From Candidatus Nitricoxidireducens bremensis (GTDB lineage Bacteria > Pseudomonadota > Gammaproteobacteria > Burkholderiales > Rhodocyclaceae), in NCBI GenBank assembly GCA_030247725.1, contig JAOTRT010000013.1, forward strand, positions 1 to 64,000: 64,000 bases of DNA, given 5' to 3'. Below, in pieces: positions 30,420-43,800 of the stretch. Both the position numbers and the translations under genes were made by a program. Position 1 is the first letter of the stretch. Each line of letters opens with the position of its first letter. The notes beneath the pieces were generated by a model, which saw only the letters and a program-made list of their open reading frames with translations, was not told the origin of the DNA and did not search any database.

Positions 30420-33400
30420 CGGCGGCCGGCTTCCTCGACTTCAGTTTCGCCCTGCTGCTGAACGCGGCCCTGCTGCTGAGCCTGGCCCAGGTCATCGACC
30501 TGGTCGCCGCGCGCGGCAATTCCATCGGCCGGCTCTCCCGGCCCGGCGTGTACGCGGGCCTGGTGGCCGGCATCGTCGCCGTGCTGCTGATGAAGATCAG
30601 CGCCACCCTGATACCCGGCATCATCTTCGATACGCGCTCGGTCCTGCTGGCCATTTGCGGCCTGTTCCTCGGCCCGCTGCCGACCGTGATCGCCGCCGCC
30701 ATCGCCGCGGCCTACCGCTGGTCCCTCGGCGGCGCCGCCGCCCTCGCCGGGGTGGCGGTGATCCTGGCGTCCGGCGCCCTCGGCCTGGCTTGGCGCCGCC
30801 GTCTGGCGGCGCCCATCGAGACCATCGGCTGGCGCCAGCTCTACGGCCTCGGCCTGGCGGTGCATGTGGTCATGCTGGCCTTGATGCTGCTCATGCCCTG
30901 GGAGACGGCCCGCGTCGTCCTCACCCGCATCAGCCTGCCGGTGCTGGTGATCCACCCCCTCATCACCGTGGCCCTCGGCCTCTTCGTTGCCGAGCGCCTG
31001 CGGTACCGGCGCGACCAGGAAGTGCTGCGCGTCCGCGAGGAACGCTACAGCAGCCTGTTCGAGAGCAGCCAGTCGGTGATGCTGATCCTCGATCCCGACC
31101 GGGACGGCGCCATCGTCGATGCCAACCCGGCCGCCGCCGCCTACTACGGCTGGCCGCGCGAGCAGCTCAGAACCATGCGCATCGGCGACATCAACACCCT
31201 GGGTCCGGAGGAGCTGCGTGCCGCCTTGGCCCAGGCGCGATCGGAACAGCGCCAGCGCTTCGAGTTCCGCCACCGCCGCGCCGACGGCAGCATCGGCGAC
31301 GTGGAGGCGTTCAGCGGGCCGATCCGCATCGGCGACCATACCTACATCTTTTCCATCGTCCACGACATCGGCGCCCGCAAGGCCGCCGAGTCCGCCCTGC
31401 TGGAAAGCGAGCGCCTGCGCCGCGGCGAGCACGAGGCGGCCCTGCGCCAGCAGCACGAGGCGCGCCTGGCGGCCCTCAACCTCATGGAGGATGCCGTCGC
31501 CGCGCGCCGGCGGGCGGAGGTGGCCCAGGCGGCCCTGCAGGACAGCGAGCGCAGTTTCCGCCTATTGACGGAACAGGTGCCGGCCATCATCTACCGGGCG
31601 GCCCTGACGGAGGAGAGCGCCACCCTCTACATCAGCCCGCGCGTCGCCGACCTGGGCTACAGCCAGGAGGAATGGCTGAGCGATCCGAACCTCTGGCTGG
31701 CCTGCGTGCATCCGCAGGACCGCGAGCGGGTCCTCGGCGACATGGCCGCCTGGCGCCGCGACGGCGGCGCCCTGGCCCTGGAGTACCGCCTGCGCGCCAA
31801 GGACGGCACCTGGCGCGACTACCAGGATATCGGCGAGGTGGTCGTCGACGCTGCGGGCCGGCCCCAGTACCTGCAGGGCCTGATGCTGGACATCACCGAG
31901 CGCAAGCTGGCGGAGGCGGCCCTGCGGGCGAGCGAGGCCTTCACCAAGTCGGTGCTGGACAACCTGCCGGTGGGCATCGCCGTCAATTCGGTGGACCCGG
32001 CCGTCCGCTTCAGCTACATGAACGACAACTTCCCGCGCTGCTACGGCACCACGCGGGAGCGTCTGGCCGATCCGGACGTCTTCTGGGACGTCGTCTACGA
32101 GGACGCGGACTTCCGTCGTCGGATGCGGGAGCGGGTGCTGGCGGACTGCGCCAGCGGCGACCCCGAGCGCATGCGCTGGGAGGACGTGCCGATCAGCCGC
32201 CGCGGCGAGGCGACGCGCTACGTCTCGGCGCGCAACATCCCCATCCCCGAACGGGGCCTGATGATCTCGATGGTGTGGGACGTGACGGAACGCAAGCTCG
32301 CCGAGCTGGCCCTGCGGGAGAGCGAGCGGCGCTTCAAGGATATCGCCGAGGTGTCGGCGGACTGGATCTGGGAGATCGATGCCACCGGCCGCTACCTCTA
32401 CGCGTCCGAGAGCGTCGCCCAGGTGCTCGGCTATTCGGCGGCCGAGCTGCTGGGCATGACGGTCTTCGACCTCATGCTGCCGGACGAGGCGGCGCGCACC
32501 GGGCCGATGCTCGCCGCCTTCGCGGCCCGCCACGAGGCGTTTCGCGACCAGGAGAACGTCAATCTGCACAAGGACGGCAGCCTGCGCCTTCTGCAGAGCA
32601 GCGGCGTACCCATCCTCGGCGCGGACGGCGAACTGCGCGGTTTCCGCGGCGTGGACCGCGACGTCACCGAGTACCGGGCGGCGGAGGCATCGCTCCGCGA
32701 CTCGCGGAATCTGCTCCGTTCCGTGCTGGAGAACGTCCCCATGCGCATCTTCTGGAAGGATGCGGACCTGCGCTACCTCGGCTGCAACACCGTCTTCGCG
32801 CGGGATGCCGGCATGGCCCATCCCGAGGAACTGGTCGGCAAGGACGACTTCCAGCTGAGCTGGCGCGACCAGGCCGAACTGTATCGGGCCGACGACCGGC
32901 AGGTACTGGAGTCCGGCCGGCCCCGCATCGGCTACGAGGAACCGCAGACGACGCCTGACGGGCGCACGATCTGGCTGCGCACCTCCAAGGTGCCGCTGCG
33001 CGACGGCAGCGGAAAGGTGTTCGGTCTGCTCGGGGTCTATGACGACATCACCGAGCGCAAGCTCGCCGATGACCAGCTGCGCAAGCTCTCCCGGGCGGTG
33101 GAGCAGAGCCCGGCGAGCATCGTCATCACCGACGTGAAGGGCAGTATCGAGTATGTGAACGATGCCTTCCTGAGCGTCACCGGCTACGGCCGCGAGGAGG
33201 TGATCGGGCAGAATCCGCGCATCCTCCATTCCGGCAAGACGCCGCAGGCTACCTACGAGGGCCTCTGGCAGACCCTGGCCCAGGGCCTGTCCTGGCGCGG
33301 CGAGTTCCACAACCGGCGCAAGGACGGCAGCGAGTATGTGGAGATCGCCGTGGTGGCGCCGATCCGCCAGGCCGACGGCAGCATCAGCCACTATGTCGCG

Positions 33401-35350
33401 GTGAAGGAGGACATCACCGAGAAGAAGCGCATCGGCCAGGAACTGGACCGGCACCGCCTGCACCTGGAGGAACTGGTGGCGGAGCGGACGGCGGAACTCA
33501 GCGTCGCCCGGCGCCAGGCCGAGGTGGCCAACCAGGCGAAGAGCGCCTTCCTCGCCAACATGAGCCACGAGATCCGCACGCCGATGAACGCCATCCTCGG
33601 CCTTACCCACCTGATGCGGCGCGCTGGTCTCGTTGCCGAGCAGGCCGAGCGCCTCAACCGCGTCGAAGGCGCCGCCCAGCACCTGCTGACCATCCTCAAC
33701 GACATCCTCGACCTGTCCAAGATCGAGGCCGGGCGCATGCAGCTGGAGCTGGCGGATTTCGCCCTCGACGGCGTCCTCGACCAGGTGCGCTCCCTCATCG
33801 GCGCCCAGGCGGCGGCCAAGGGCCTGCAGGTGGAGGTGGACCGGGGCGAGGCGCCGCGCTTCCTGCACGGGGACCAGATGCGCCTGCGTCAGGCCCTGCT
33901 CAACTACGCCAGCAATGCGGTCAAGTTCACCGAGCGGGGCAGCGTCGCACTGCGCGCCCGCCTGCTGGTGGAGGAGGGGGACGATCTGCTGCTGCGCTTC
34001 GAGGTGCAGGACACGGGCATCGGCATCAGCGCCGAAGCCCAGCAGCGGCTGTTCGCCGCCTTCGAGCAGGCGGATGCCTCGACGACGCGCCGCTTCGGCG
34101 GCATCGGTCTCGGCCTCGCCATCACGCGGCGCCTGGCCCAAATGATGGGGGGCGAGGTGGGCGTCGAGAGCGCACCCGGCCGGGGCAGCCTGTTCTGGTT
34201 TACGGCGCGTCTGCAGCGGGCCGCCGGGGCGCCGGAGGCGGCAAGCGCCGGCTCGGCCGGCGGCGACGCCGAGGCCGAACTGCGCCGCCGCCACGGGGGC
34301 GCCCTGCTGCTGCTGGCGGAGGACAATCCGATCAACCGGGACGTGGCGCTGGAAATCCTGCGCGCCCCCGGCCTCGTCGTGGAGACGGCCGAGAACGGCC
34401 GCGAAGCGGTGGAGCTGGCGGGCCGCAAGGAATACGACCTGGTGCTGATGGACATCCAGATGCCGGAGCTGGACGGCCTCGATGCGACGCGGGCGATCCG
34501 CGCCCTGCCGGGGCGGGAGCGCTTGCCCATCCTGGCCATGACGGCCAACGTCTTCGAGGAGGACCGGCGCATCTGCATCGAGGCGGGCATGAACGATTTC
34601 GTCTCCAAGCCGGTGGACCCGGAGTTGCTCTACCGCACCCTGCTGACCTGGCTGCCGGCAAGGGAGGTCGCGGCGACGGATGGGACGGCGGCCGTGCCCG
34701 CTTCCGCCACCACCGCCCAGGATATGCCCGCCCCCGCCGCCGCCATCGCCGAGCTTGCCGCCGTGCCCGGCCTCGATCCGGTGCGGGGCGCCGCCATGGT
34801 GGGCGGTCGGCTGGAGCGCTATCGGCAGTTGTTGGGCATGTTCGTGGACGGCCACGGGGGCGATGCCGACGAGTTGCGGCGCCAGGCCGCGGCCGGCGAC
34901 CGGGACGGCCTGCGCCGCATCGCCCACGGCCTGAAGGGTGCTGCGGGCAGCCTGCGCGTCGGCACCGTGCAGGCGGCGGCGGAAGACCTGCTGGCGGCGA
35001 TCCACCGGGAGGCGGAGATGGAAGTCCTGCGCCAGGAGGCGGAACGCCTGGCCGAGGCGCTGACGACCACGCTGCCCCTTATCCGCCAGGTGCTGGCGAC
35101 GGGGGACCGGGAGTCCGCTCCCACCGTCGACCCGGCCCGGGCCGGCGAGGTCTTCGCCCACCTGGCCGCCAGCCTGGAGAACGGCGACATGGCGGCGGTG
35201 GACCTGGCGAACCGGGAGGACGCCCTGATCCGGGCCGTCCTGGGGACGGATGGCGGCGAACTGCTGCGCCGCATCGTCCGCTTCGACTACGACGGCGCCC
35301 TGCTGATCCTGCGGCAATGGCAGGCGGGGCAGGCGGAGGGCGGCGGCTGA
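30416..35350 (+). CDS. Hybrid sensor histidine kinase: LytS-type 5TM, six PAS, HisKA, HATPase, REC, Hpt
   Basis: A 1,644-residue kinase, the last of the five coupled genes. The N-terminal ~200 residues are a multi-helix membrane module of the LytS-YhcK (5TMR) type. Six PAS domains follow (starting near residues 210, 380, 500, 635, 760 and 895), several with PAC tails ending in DITERK. The acceptor is His1051 ([13 protein letters not shown]), then the ATPase ([12 protein letters not shown]), a receiver with Asp1346 ([13 protein letters not shown]) and an Hpt domain with His1504 ([12 protein letters not shown]). A further ~80-residue helical tail extends past the Hpt. The catalytic half closely resembles that of the kinase at 20673, suggesting duplication. 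The start overlaps the preceding stop (ATGA). Confidence 0.94.
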   Translation: MTAAGFLDFSFALLLNAALLLSLAQVIDLVAARGNSIGRLSRPGVYAGLVAGIVAVLLMKISATLIPGIIFDTRSVLLAICGLFLGPLPTVIAAAIAAAYRWSLGGAAALAGVAVILASGALGLAWRRRLAAPIETIGWRQLYGLGLAVHVVMLALMLLMPWETARVVLTRISLPVLVIHPLITVALGLFVAERLRYRRDQEVLRVREERYSSLFESSQSVMLILDPDRDGAIVDANPAAAAYYGWPREQLRTMRIGDINTLGPEELRAALAQARSEQRQRFEFRHRRADGSIGDVEAFSGPIRIGDHTYIFSIVHDIGARKAAESALLESERLRRGEHEAALRQQHEARLAALNLMEDAVAARRRAEVAQAALQDSERSFRLLTEQVPAIIYRAALTEESATLYISPRVADLGYSQEEWLSDPNLWLACVHPQDRERVLGDMAAWRRDGGALALEYRLRAKDGTWRDYQDIGEVVVDAAGRPQYLQGLMLDITERKLAEAALRASEAFTKSVLDNLPVGIAVNSVDPAVRFSYMNDNFPRCYGTTRERLADPDVFWDVVYEDADFRRRMRERVLADCASGDPERMRWEDVPISRRGEATRYVSARNIPIPERGLMISMVWDVTERKLAELALRESERRFKDIAEVSADWIWEIDATGRYLYASESVAQVLGYSAAELLGMTVFDLMLPDEAARTGPMLAAFAARHEAFRDQENVNLHKDGSLRLLQSSGVPILGADGELRGFRGVDRDVTEYRAAEASLRDSRNLLRSVLENVPMRIFWKDADLRYLGCNTVFARDAGMAHPEELVGKDDFQLSWRDQAELYRADDRQVLESGRPRIGYEEPQTTPDGRTIWLRTSKVPLRDGSGKVFGLLGVYDDITERKLADDQLRKLSRAVEQSPASIVITDVKGSIEYVNDAFLSVTGYGREEVIGQNPRILHSGKTPQATYEGLWQTLAQGLSWRGEFHNRRKDGSEYVEIAVVAPIRQADGSISHYVAVKEDITEKKRIGQELDRHRLHLEELVAERTAELSVARRQAEVANQAKSAFLANMSHEIRTPMNAILGLTHLMRRAGLVAEQAERLNRVEGAAQHLLTILNDILDLSKIEAGRMQLELADFALDGVLDQVRSLIGAQAAAKGLQVEVDRGEAPRFLHGDQMRLRQALLNYASNAVKFTERGSVALRARLLVEEGDDLLLRFEVQDTGIGISAEAQQRLFAAFEQADASTTRRFGGIGLGLAITRRLAQMMGGEVGVESAPGRGSLFWFTARLQRAAGAPEAASAGSAGGDAEAELRRRHGGALLLLAEDNPINRDVALEILRAPGLVVETAENGREAVELAGRKEYDLVLMDIQMPELDGLDATRAIRALPGRERLPILAMTANVFEEDRRICIEAGMNDFVSKPVDPELLYRTLLTWLPAREVAATDGTAAVPASATTAQDMPAPAAAIAELAAVPGLDPVRGAAMVGGRLERYRQLLGMFVDGHGGDADELRRQAAAGDRDGLRRIAHGLKGAAGSLRVGTVQAAAEDLLAAIHREAEMEVLRQEAERLAEALTTTLPLIRQVLATGDRESAPTVDPARAGEVFAHLAASLENGDMAAVDLANREDALIRAVLGTDGGELLRRIVRFDYDGALLILRQWQAGQAEGGG

Positions 35351-35378
35351 GGGACGCACGCCGCCACGAAGCAGACCC

Positions 35379-36575
35379 ATGCCCGTATTGACCGAGCTGG
35401 ACCAGGGCCCCGTGCCCGTGAAGATATGGACGGCCGACATCGAGGCCTCGGCTCGCCAGCAGCTCGCCAACCTCGCCCGGCTGCCCATCGTCCATCACCA
35501 CGTGGCGGCCATGCCGGACGTCCATACCGGCATCGGCGCCACCGTCGGCGCGGTGATCGCGACGCGGGACGCCATCATCCCGGCGGCGGTGGGCGTGGAC
35601 ATCGGTTGCGGCATGATCGCCTGCCGTCTTTCCCTCGGGGCGGAGGACATCGACGAGACGTCCCTGCGCCGCGTGTTCGACCAGATCGGCCGCGACGTGC
35701 CCGTGGGCTTCAACCAGCACGAGGCGGCCGACGCCCTCGCTGCCCAGGCGAAGCCCTTCGCCAAGGGCCTGCGCGCCATTACCGGGCGCCATCCCGGCGT
35801 CGAGAAGCGCCTCGGCAAGCACAGCGACTGGGTGCGCCAGCTGGGCACCCTGGGCGGCGGCAACCATTTCATCGAGGTCTGCCTCGACGAGGCCGGGCGG
35901 CTGTGGATCATGCTCCACTCGGGCAGCCGCGGCATCGGCAACGCCATCGGCCAGTACTTCATCGAGCTGGCGCGGCGCGACGCCGAGCGGCAGCAGCTGC
36001 AGCTGCCCGACCGGGACCTGGCCTACTTCCGCGAGGGCGCCGAGCATTTCGACGACTACGTGGCGGCGGTGCACTGGGCCCAGGATTACGCGGCGGCGAA
36101 CCGCGCCTGCATGGTGGAATTGGTGCTTGCGGCCCTGCGGCGGCACCTGCCGCCCTTCCAGGTGACGGGCGAGGTGGTGAACTGCCACCACAACTACGTG
36201 GCCCGCGAGCACCACTACGGCGCCGACGTCTGGGTCACGCGCAAGGGGGCGATCCGCGCCCGGGCTGGCGACATGGGCATCATCCCCGGCAGCATGGGGG
36301 CCCGGAGCTACCTCGTGCGGGGCCTGGGCAATGCGGAGAGCTTCGACTCCTGCGCCCACGGCGCCGGCCGGCGCATGAGCCGCACCCAGGCCGGCAAGGC
36401 CTTTTCGGAGCGGGACCTGGAGCGGGAGACCGCAGGCGTGATCTGCCGCAAGGACCGGGGCGTCATCGACGAGATTCCCTCGGCCTACAAGGACATCGAC
36501 ACCGTGATGGAAAACCAGCGCGACCTGGTGGCGGCGGTCCATACGCTCAAGCAGGTGCTCTGCGTCAAGGGGTAG
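35379..36575 (+). CDS. rtcB: RtcB-family RNA ligase
   Basis: A 398-residue RtcB enzyme, which joins 2',3'-cyclic-phosphate or 3'-phosphate RNA ends to 5'-OH ends using GTP and Mn2+. Family motifs are complete: MPDVHTGIGATVG, GVDIGCGM (metal Cys), GTLGGGNHFIE, HSGSRGIG, NCHHNYV, GIIPGSMG and SCAHGAGRRMSR, in which His327 is the predicted guanylylated residue. It starts 28 bp after the last kinase gene and may be co-transcribed with it. No RtcA or RtcR is nearby, so the usual sigma54 rtcBA arrangement is absent. A repair or stress role is known for the family; the link to the signalling operon is unexplained. Confidence 0.94.
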   Translation: MPVLTELDQGPVPVKIWTADIEASARQQLANLARLPIVHHHVAAMPDVHTGIGATVGAVIATRDAIIPAAVGVDIGCGMIACRLSLGAEDIDETSLRRVFDQIGRDVPVGFNQHEAADALAAQAKPFAKGLRAITGRHPGVEKRLGKHSDWVRQLGTLGGGNHFIEVCLDEAGRLWIMLHSGSRGIGNAIGQYFIELARRDAERQQLQLPDRDLAYFREGAEHFDDYVAAVHWAQDYAAANRACMVELVLAALRRHLPPFQVTGEVVNCHHNYVAREHHYGADVWVTRKGAIRARAGDMGIIPGSMGARSYLVRGLGNAESFDSCAHGAGRRMSRTQAGKAFSERDLERETAGVICRKDRGVIDEIPSAYKDIDTVMENQRDLVAAVHTLKQVLCVKG

Positions 36576-36660
36576 CGCCGGCTGACGAAAATTCCGCAAT
36601 GCCGGCGTGCTCAGGAATGCCGGCTTCGGGTTAATATCCAGGCACTTGCGGAGAACCCGC

Positions 36661-36767
36661 AGCCTGCAAAGGGCCACTCCGGGCGAAAGCCCGGAGGCGC
36701 AAAGTTCCGGTCTACAGAGGGGCACTCAGAGCACCGTGCCCTTCCATGACCGAGGAACCGCCAGGAA
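36661..36767 (+). promoter_or_regulatory. c-di-GMP-I (GEMM) riboswitch upstream of the chemoreceptor-cyclase operon
   Basis: The class I c-di-GMP aptamer architecture is visible. An outer P1 pairs CCTG (36663-36666) with CAGG (36762-36765). A hairpin at 36677-36696 has CTCCGGGC and GCCCGGAG arms around a GAAA tetraloop. The conserved CGCAAAG follows at 36698-36704. A second hairpin is closed by GGTC (36709-36712) and GACC (36748-36751), with the CTAC/CCATG internal loop in the place of the tetraloop receptor and an inner GGGGCAC/GTGCCC stem. The start codon lies about 93 nt downstream. TTCCCCC (36786-36792) is perfectly complementary to the ribosome site GGGGGAA (36849-36855), so translational control is plausible. 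Confidence 0.92.
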
Positions 36768-36859
36768 GAACAAAACAGGAGGAGATTCCCCCGGCATCCG
36801 TGGCCGGATGGAGCTTTTCCGTTTGCCGCCACGAAGACGCTAACTCAGGGGGGAAAGCG

Positions 36860-38950
36860 TTGAAGGTCAATCTTCCGGTCACCCAGCGGGAAAAGCCGTT
36901 CCCGGCTGGCAGCTATCTGGTCTCCAGGACGGATCTCCAGGGCGTCATCACCTACGCCAACGACGCCTTCGTCGACATCTCCGGCTTCACGCGGGAGGAA
37001 CTGGTCGGCGCCAACCACAATCTCGTGCGCCATCCCGACATGCCGCCCCAGGCCTTTGCCGACCTCTGGCGCACCGTCGCCGCGGGCCTGCCCTGGCGCG
37101 GCATCGTCAAGAACCGGGACAAGGACGGCGACCACTACTGGGTGGACGCCTTCGTGGTGCCGATCCGCGAACACGACCGCACGGTCGGCTACATGTCGGT
37201 GCGCTCCGCCCCTTCGCGCGAGGCCATCGTCGCCGCCGAGGCCCTCTACCAGCGCCTCAACCAGACCAAGGCGGCCCTCGACAGCCGGCCGCCGCTGCTC
37301 CAGCGCATCACGATCCGCACCCGCCTGCTGGCGGTGATGGCCTTCATGGCGGCGCTGCTCGTCGGCGGGGCGGCGGTGGGTATCGGCGGCATCGCCACCA
37401 CCAACGACGCCCTCGACCGCACCTATCAGGCGCGCCTGGAACCGGTGGACATGATCGGCCGCATCACGGCCCTGATGAGCGAGAACCGCAGCCAGATCAT
37501 GCTCGGCCTCCAGCACAATCCGGCGAACCCCTTCGCCCGCCGCCACGACCATCCGATGACGGTCCATGGCGACGCCATCATCCGCAACCGGGACGAGATC
37601 ACGGCCCTGGTGGACGCCCTCGCCCAGCGGGAGGTGGGGGCGGCCGTCAAGCCGCTGCTGGAGCGCTACGCCGCGGCCCGCGGCATCTTCGTCAAGGAGG
37701 GCCTGGCGCCCGCCCGCGAGAAGCTGCTGGCGGGGCAGTACGACGAGGCCAACGAAATCCTGCTGCAGACCCTGGACCCGGCCTACCAGAAGGCCGCCGC
37801 GGCGGCGCGGGAGGTGCAGGACGCCCTCAAGGCGGCGGCGCGCGAGGAGTATGCCGCCGCCCAGGCGCGCTACGAGACGATCCGCCTGGTCTCCGTCGGC
37901 GGCACGCTGCTGGCCCTGCTCCTGGTGGCGGTGGCGGCCTGGAACCTGCTGCGTTCCATCGTGCGTCCGCTGAACCGCGTGATCGCCCATTTCGACCGCA
38001 TTTCCCAGGGCGACCTCACCGATCCCATCGACATCGCCGGCCGCGACGAGGCGGGTCGTGTGCTGACCCAGCTGGCGGCCATGCAGGTGCATCTGAAGGT
38101 GATGCTCGACGAGATCGGCAACGCCGCCAAGGCCATCGAGTCCCAGACCATGCGCGTGGAATGGCAGACGGCCTCGGTCGCCGACCAGTCCGAGCAGCAG
38201 CGCGACCGGGTGGCCAGCGTGGCGGCGGCGACGGAGGAATTCAGCCAGTCGGTGCGCGAGGTGGCGGCCTCGGCGGGCAGGACGGCCGGCGCCGCCGAGG
38301 AGGCCCAGGCCCAGGTGCACGCGGCCCAGGCCAGCATGGAGCAGAGCAGCACCGCCACCGGCCGCGTGGTGGATGCCGTCCAGTCCTCCAGCCGCACCAT
38401 CACCGACCTGGATCAGGCCATCGCCAAGATCGGCGGCATCACCCAGGTCATCAAGGAGATCGCCGACCAGACCAACCTGCTGGCCCTGAACGCCGCCATC
38501 GAGGCGGCGCGGGCCGGCGAGCAGGGGCGCGGTTTCGCCGTGGTGGCCGACGAGGTGCGCAAGCTCGCCGAGCGCACCTCGGCTTCCACCGCCGACATCA
38601 ACGCCACCGTCGGCGAAATCCGCCAGGTCACCGACGCCACCGTCGCCGCCATGAACAACGCGGTGGTGGAGGTGGAAGAGGGCACCGGCATGATCCGCGA
38701 CAGCGTCGCCGGCCTCGACCGCATCACCGTCTCCAGCGCCGAGGTGACCGGCATGGCGCGCCACATTGCCGACGCCGCCCACGAGCAGGCGGTGGCCTCC
38801 GAGCAGGTGGCCGCCAACATGGAGCGCATCGCCGGCCTCATCGAGAGCAACCTGGACGCCGCCCAGGGCGCCAAGCAGGCCGCCGACGCCCTCAAGGGCA
38901 CCGCCGCCGAGCTGCGCCGGGTGGTGGGCCAGTTCAAGGTCATCGCGTGA
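36860..38950 (+). CDS. Aer-like PAS methyl-accepting chemotaxis protein
   Basis: A 696-residue chemoreceptor. An N-terminal PAS domain (about 15-120) of the aerotaxis-receptor type has [29 protein letters not shown] and [18 protein letters not shown]. It is followed by a helix (154-178), a periplasmic four-helix-type region (about 180-340), a second helix (about 343-365), HAMP (366-420) and the signalling domain. The hairpin tip carries [21 protein letters not shown] cytoplasmic PAS plus a periplasmic domain means two inputs are possible. I chose the TTG at 36860 because AGGGGGGAAAG precedes it and the PAS begins at once; earlier in-frame starts fall inside the riboswitch. It is the first gene under the c-di-GMP riboswitch, and the cyclase gene starts 46 bp after its stop. 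Confidence 0.9.
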   Translation: MKVNLPVTQREKPFPAGSYLVSRTDLQGVITYANDAFVDISGFTREELVGANHNLVRHPDMPPQAFADLWRTVAAGLPWRGIVKNRDKDGDHYWVDAFVVPIREHDRTVGYMSVRSAPSREAIVAAEALYQRLNQTKAALDSRPPLLQRITIRTRLLAVMAFMAALLVGGAAVGIGGIATTNDALDRTYQARLEPVDMIGRITALMSENRSQIMLGLQHNPANPFARRHDHPMTVHGDAIIRNRDEITALVDALAQREVGAAVKPLLERYAAARGIFVKEGLAPAREKLLAGQYDEANEILLQTLDPAYQKAAAAAREVQDALKAAAREEYAAAQARYETIRLVSVGGTLLALLLVAVAAWNLLRSIVRPLNRVIAHFDRISQGDLTDPIDIAGRDEAGRVLTQLAAMQVHLKVMLDEIGNAAKAIESQTMRVEWQTASVADQSEQQRDRVASVAAATEEFSQSVREVAASAGRTAGAAEEAQAQVHAAQASMEQSSTATGRVVDAVQSSSRTITDLDQAIAKIGGITQVIKEIADQTNLLALNAAIEAARAGEQGRGFAVVADEVRKLAERTSASTADINATVGEIRQVTDATVAAMNNAVVEVEEGTGMIRDSVAGLDRITVSSAEVTGMARHIADAAHEQAVASEQVAANMERIAGLIESNLDAAQGAKQAADALKGTAAELRRVVGQFKVIA

Positions 38951-38996
38951 CGGCGGCGCCGTACGCCGCGCGCACCGCAACCGGGGAAGGACAAGC

Positions 38997-40853
<1,857 letters not shown>

Positions 40854-40857
40854 CGGC

Positions 40858-43800
40858 TCAGGGCCGGCAATAGTTGCGGTAGGTGTTGCGGCCGGCCGCC
40901 TTGGCCTGGTACATGGCTTCGTCGGCGGCCTTGAGCACTTCCTCGGCGCTGGCGCCGTCGGCGGGAATGACGGCGATGCCGATGCTGGCGCCGATCTCCA
41001 CCTGCTGGCCGTCGATGTCGAAGGGCCGGTCCACGGCGGCGAGGATTTTTTCGGCGACGTGGGCGGCGTCCTCGTGGCGGGAGGCGTCGGGCAGGATGAC
41101 GGCGAACTCGTCGCCGGCCAGGCGGCCGAAGGTGTCGCTGGCGCGCATCTGGGCCCCCACGCGGTCGGCCACGGCCTTCAGCAGCTTGTCGCCGGCGGCA
41201 TGGCCGAGGCGGTCGTTGACGGGCTTGAAGCGGTCCAGGTCGAAATACAGCAGGGCGCCGGGCCGTCCGCTGCGGCGCGCCTGGGCCAGGGCGACGGCGA
41301 GGCGGTCGAAGAACAGGTTGCGGTTGGGCAGGCCGGTGAGGGAATCGTAGTTCGCCATGTGCTCGATGCGCGCCTCGTTGGCCTTGCGCTCGCTGATGTC
41401 CTCGATGATGGCGACGTAGTGGCTCACCTTGCCGTTGGCGTCCTGCAGCGGCGTGATGACCTGGTTGATGATGTAGCGGCTGCCGTCCGGCCGGCGGTTG
41501 ACGACCTCGCCGCGCCAGACCTTGCCGGAACGGACCGTGGCCCAGAGATCGTCGTAGAAGGCCGGGTCGTGCTCGCCCGAGCGGAACAACTGGGGCGTCT
41601 TGCCGACCACGTCGGCGGTGGCGTAGCCGGAGAGGCGGTTGAAGGCCTGGTTGCACCAGAGGATGCGGCCGTCGCCGTCGGTGATGAAGACGGCGTTGCC
41701 GGTGCTGGCGAGGGCGGTTTCCAGCAGGGTCAGCCATTCCTGCTGCAGGGCCGATTCGAGGGAGACGGCGAGGCGGCCGGCGACGGCCGTCAGGCGCGGC
41801 GGGATGTCCGCCCGGTCGAAGGCGTCGCCCTGGCGGGCATACAGGGCCAGCACGCCCCAGGATTCGCTGCGCAGCATCAAGGGCAGCATCAGGGAGACGG
41901 CGATGCCGGCACCGCGGGCGGCGCCGCGGCAGGCGGCGCATTCGGGGGCGTCGACGGCGGTCTTCTGCAGGTGGCGTTCCCGCAGGGCGATGCCCGCCGG
42001 CTGGCAGCAGTCCGGTGCGCCGCGCCAGCGCCGGCAGTTCTGCCGGACGGCGGCGAGGAACTCCTGGTTCTCGCCGGCGGCGGCGACGGCGGCGATGCTG
42101 CCGTCCTGCTCGGCGCGGCCGATCCAGGCGGCGTCCAGGTCGAAGAGGGGGCATATCTCCTCGCAGAACATCTGGGCGATGGAGTCCAGATTCATGTGCC
42201 ACTTGAGCAGCATCAGGTCGAGGCGGTGGAACAGGGCGTCGATCCGCTCGTTGCGTTCCTCCTCGGTGACATCCTTGGCGTAGAGGGCGACGCTGTCCAC
42301 CTGGCCTTCCCGGTTCGTGACCGGGAACATGCTGAGATCAAAGCGCATGGTGCCGCGCTGGTCCCGCGCATGCAGCGGCTCGCGGCCGGCGACCACTTGT
42401 TGCAGCAGGTGGCGCCGGCTTTCCGCCAGTTCCGGCGGCAGGAAATCGAAGAAGTTGCGCTCGGTCATCGCCTCCGGCGTCAGGGCGAAGCGGCGGGCGC
42501 CGACGACGTTGATGGCGAGGATGGTGCCCCGCGGGTCGAGCAGCATCGTCGATTCGCTGCTGGCGTCCAGCAGGGCGCGGGTGCGCGCGTCGTGCTCGCG
42601 CAGGTCGTTCTCGCTGCGCTTGCGTCCGCTGATGTCCTGGATGACGCCGACGAGCCGCAGGGGCGCGCCGTCGACCCCGTAGGAGAACTCGCCCATGCCG
42701 TGCACCCAGCGTTCGACGCCGTCGGCGCGGACGATGCGGTATTCCCGGCTGAAGCGGCTGCGATTGGCCATGCAGTCGTTGAGGTAGCGCTGCATGGACT
42801 CCCGTTCCTGGGGATGGACCAGTTGCAGCCAGCCCGCCAGATCGCGCGGGTAATCCGCGGCGATGCCGAAGATCTCATCGAGTACTTCTGAGCTTTCCCA
42901 GCGGTCGTTGCGGATGTCGTAGCCGTAGCTGCCGATGCGGCCGATCTCCTGGGCCTCCCGCAGCAGGCGTTCGCTCTGCTGCAGGGCCAGTTCGGCACCC
43001 CGGCTGGCCGTGATGTCCTGGTTCGAACCGCGCCGGCCCAGGGGGGCGCCGTCGTCGGCGAGGACTTCCCGGCAGATGTGGCGTATCCAGCGCACGTCGC
43101 CGCGCTTGCCGACGATGCGGTATTCCTCGACGGGATGGGCGCTGTCGGCGGGGTGTTCGAGATGAGCGTCCCAGCGGGCCCGGTCCTCGGGATGGACGAT
43201 CCGGTCCAGCAGGTCCGGGTCGGCCTGGAACTCGGCGACCGAGTAACCCGTGATGGCTTCGCAGACGGGAGACAGGTAGTGGAAGCGGCGCCGGTCGGCG
43301 CTACGCCAATAGACCCAGTCGTCGGAGAACTCGGTGACGGTCTGGAACATTTGGCGGGACTCGGAAAGCTCGGCCACGAGCCCCAGCTGATGGCGCCAGG
43401 TGCGCAGCAGGACCCGGCCGATGCCCAGGGACGAAGCGACGATGGCCAGCAGCAGGACCAGGGTCGTCAGGGATTCGCGCCGCCAGTCGGCCAGGTATTC
43501 CTCCGAGGCCAGGGTGACGATGGCGTACAGGGGCAGGTCGCCGATGCGCCGGAAGCTGGCGGTGCGCTCGCGGCTATCGAGGGGATTGACGGCGGTATAG
43601 GTGGCGGCGGTGCGGCCCTCGGCCACGTAGTCCTTGATGGTGCGCGAAACGCTCTTGTCGCCGATCCTGGCACCGATGCCCTCCAGTTCCGGCACCCGCA
43701 CGATGAGGCCCATTTCCGCATCGCGCAGGCCGACGCCGCCGTTCCTGCCGACGTCGATCTGCCCGAACATGGCCGCGATGGTCTCCAGGCGCACGGAGGC

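Noticed and set aside
31562-35488. Antisense open frame of about 1,308 codons opposite the six-PAS kinase
   Set aside because: Same GC-bias shadow; the sense strand encodes recognisable PAS, kinase, receiver and Hpt domains throughout.
36746-36859. Earlier in-frame ATG for the chemoreceptor at 36746
   Set aside because: It lies inside the c-di-GMP aptamer and adds 38 residues unlike any receptor; TTG 36860 has a good ribosome site.
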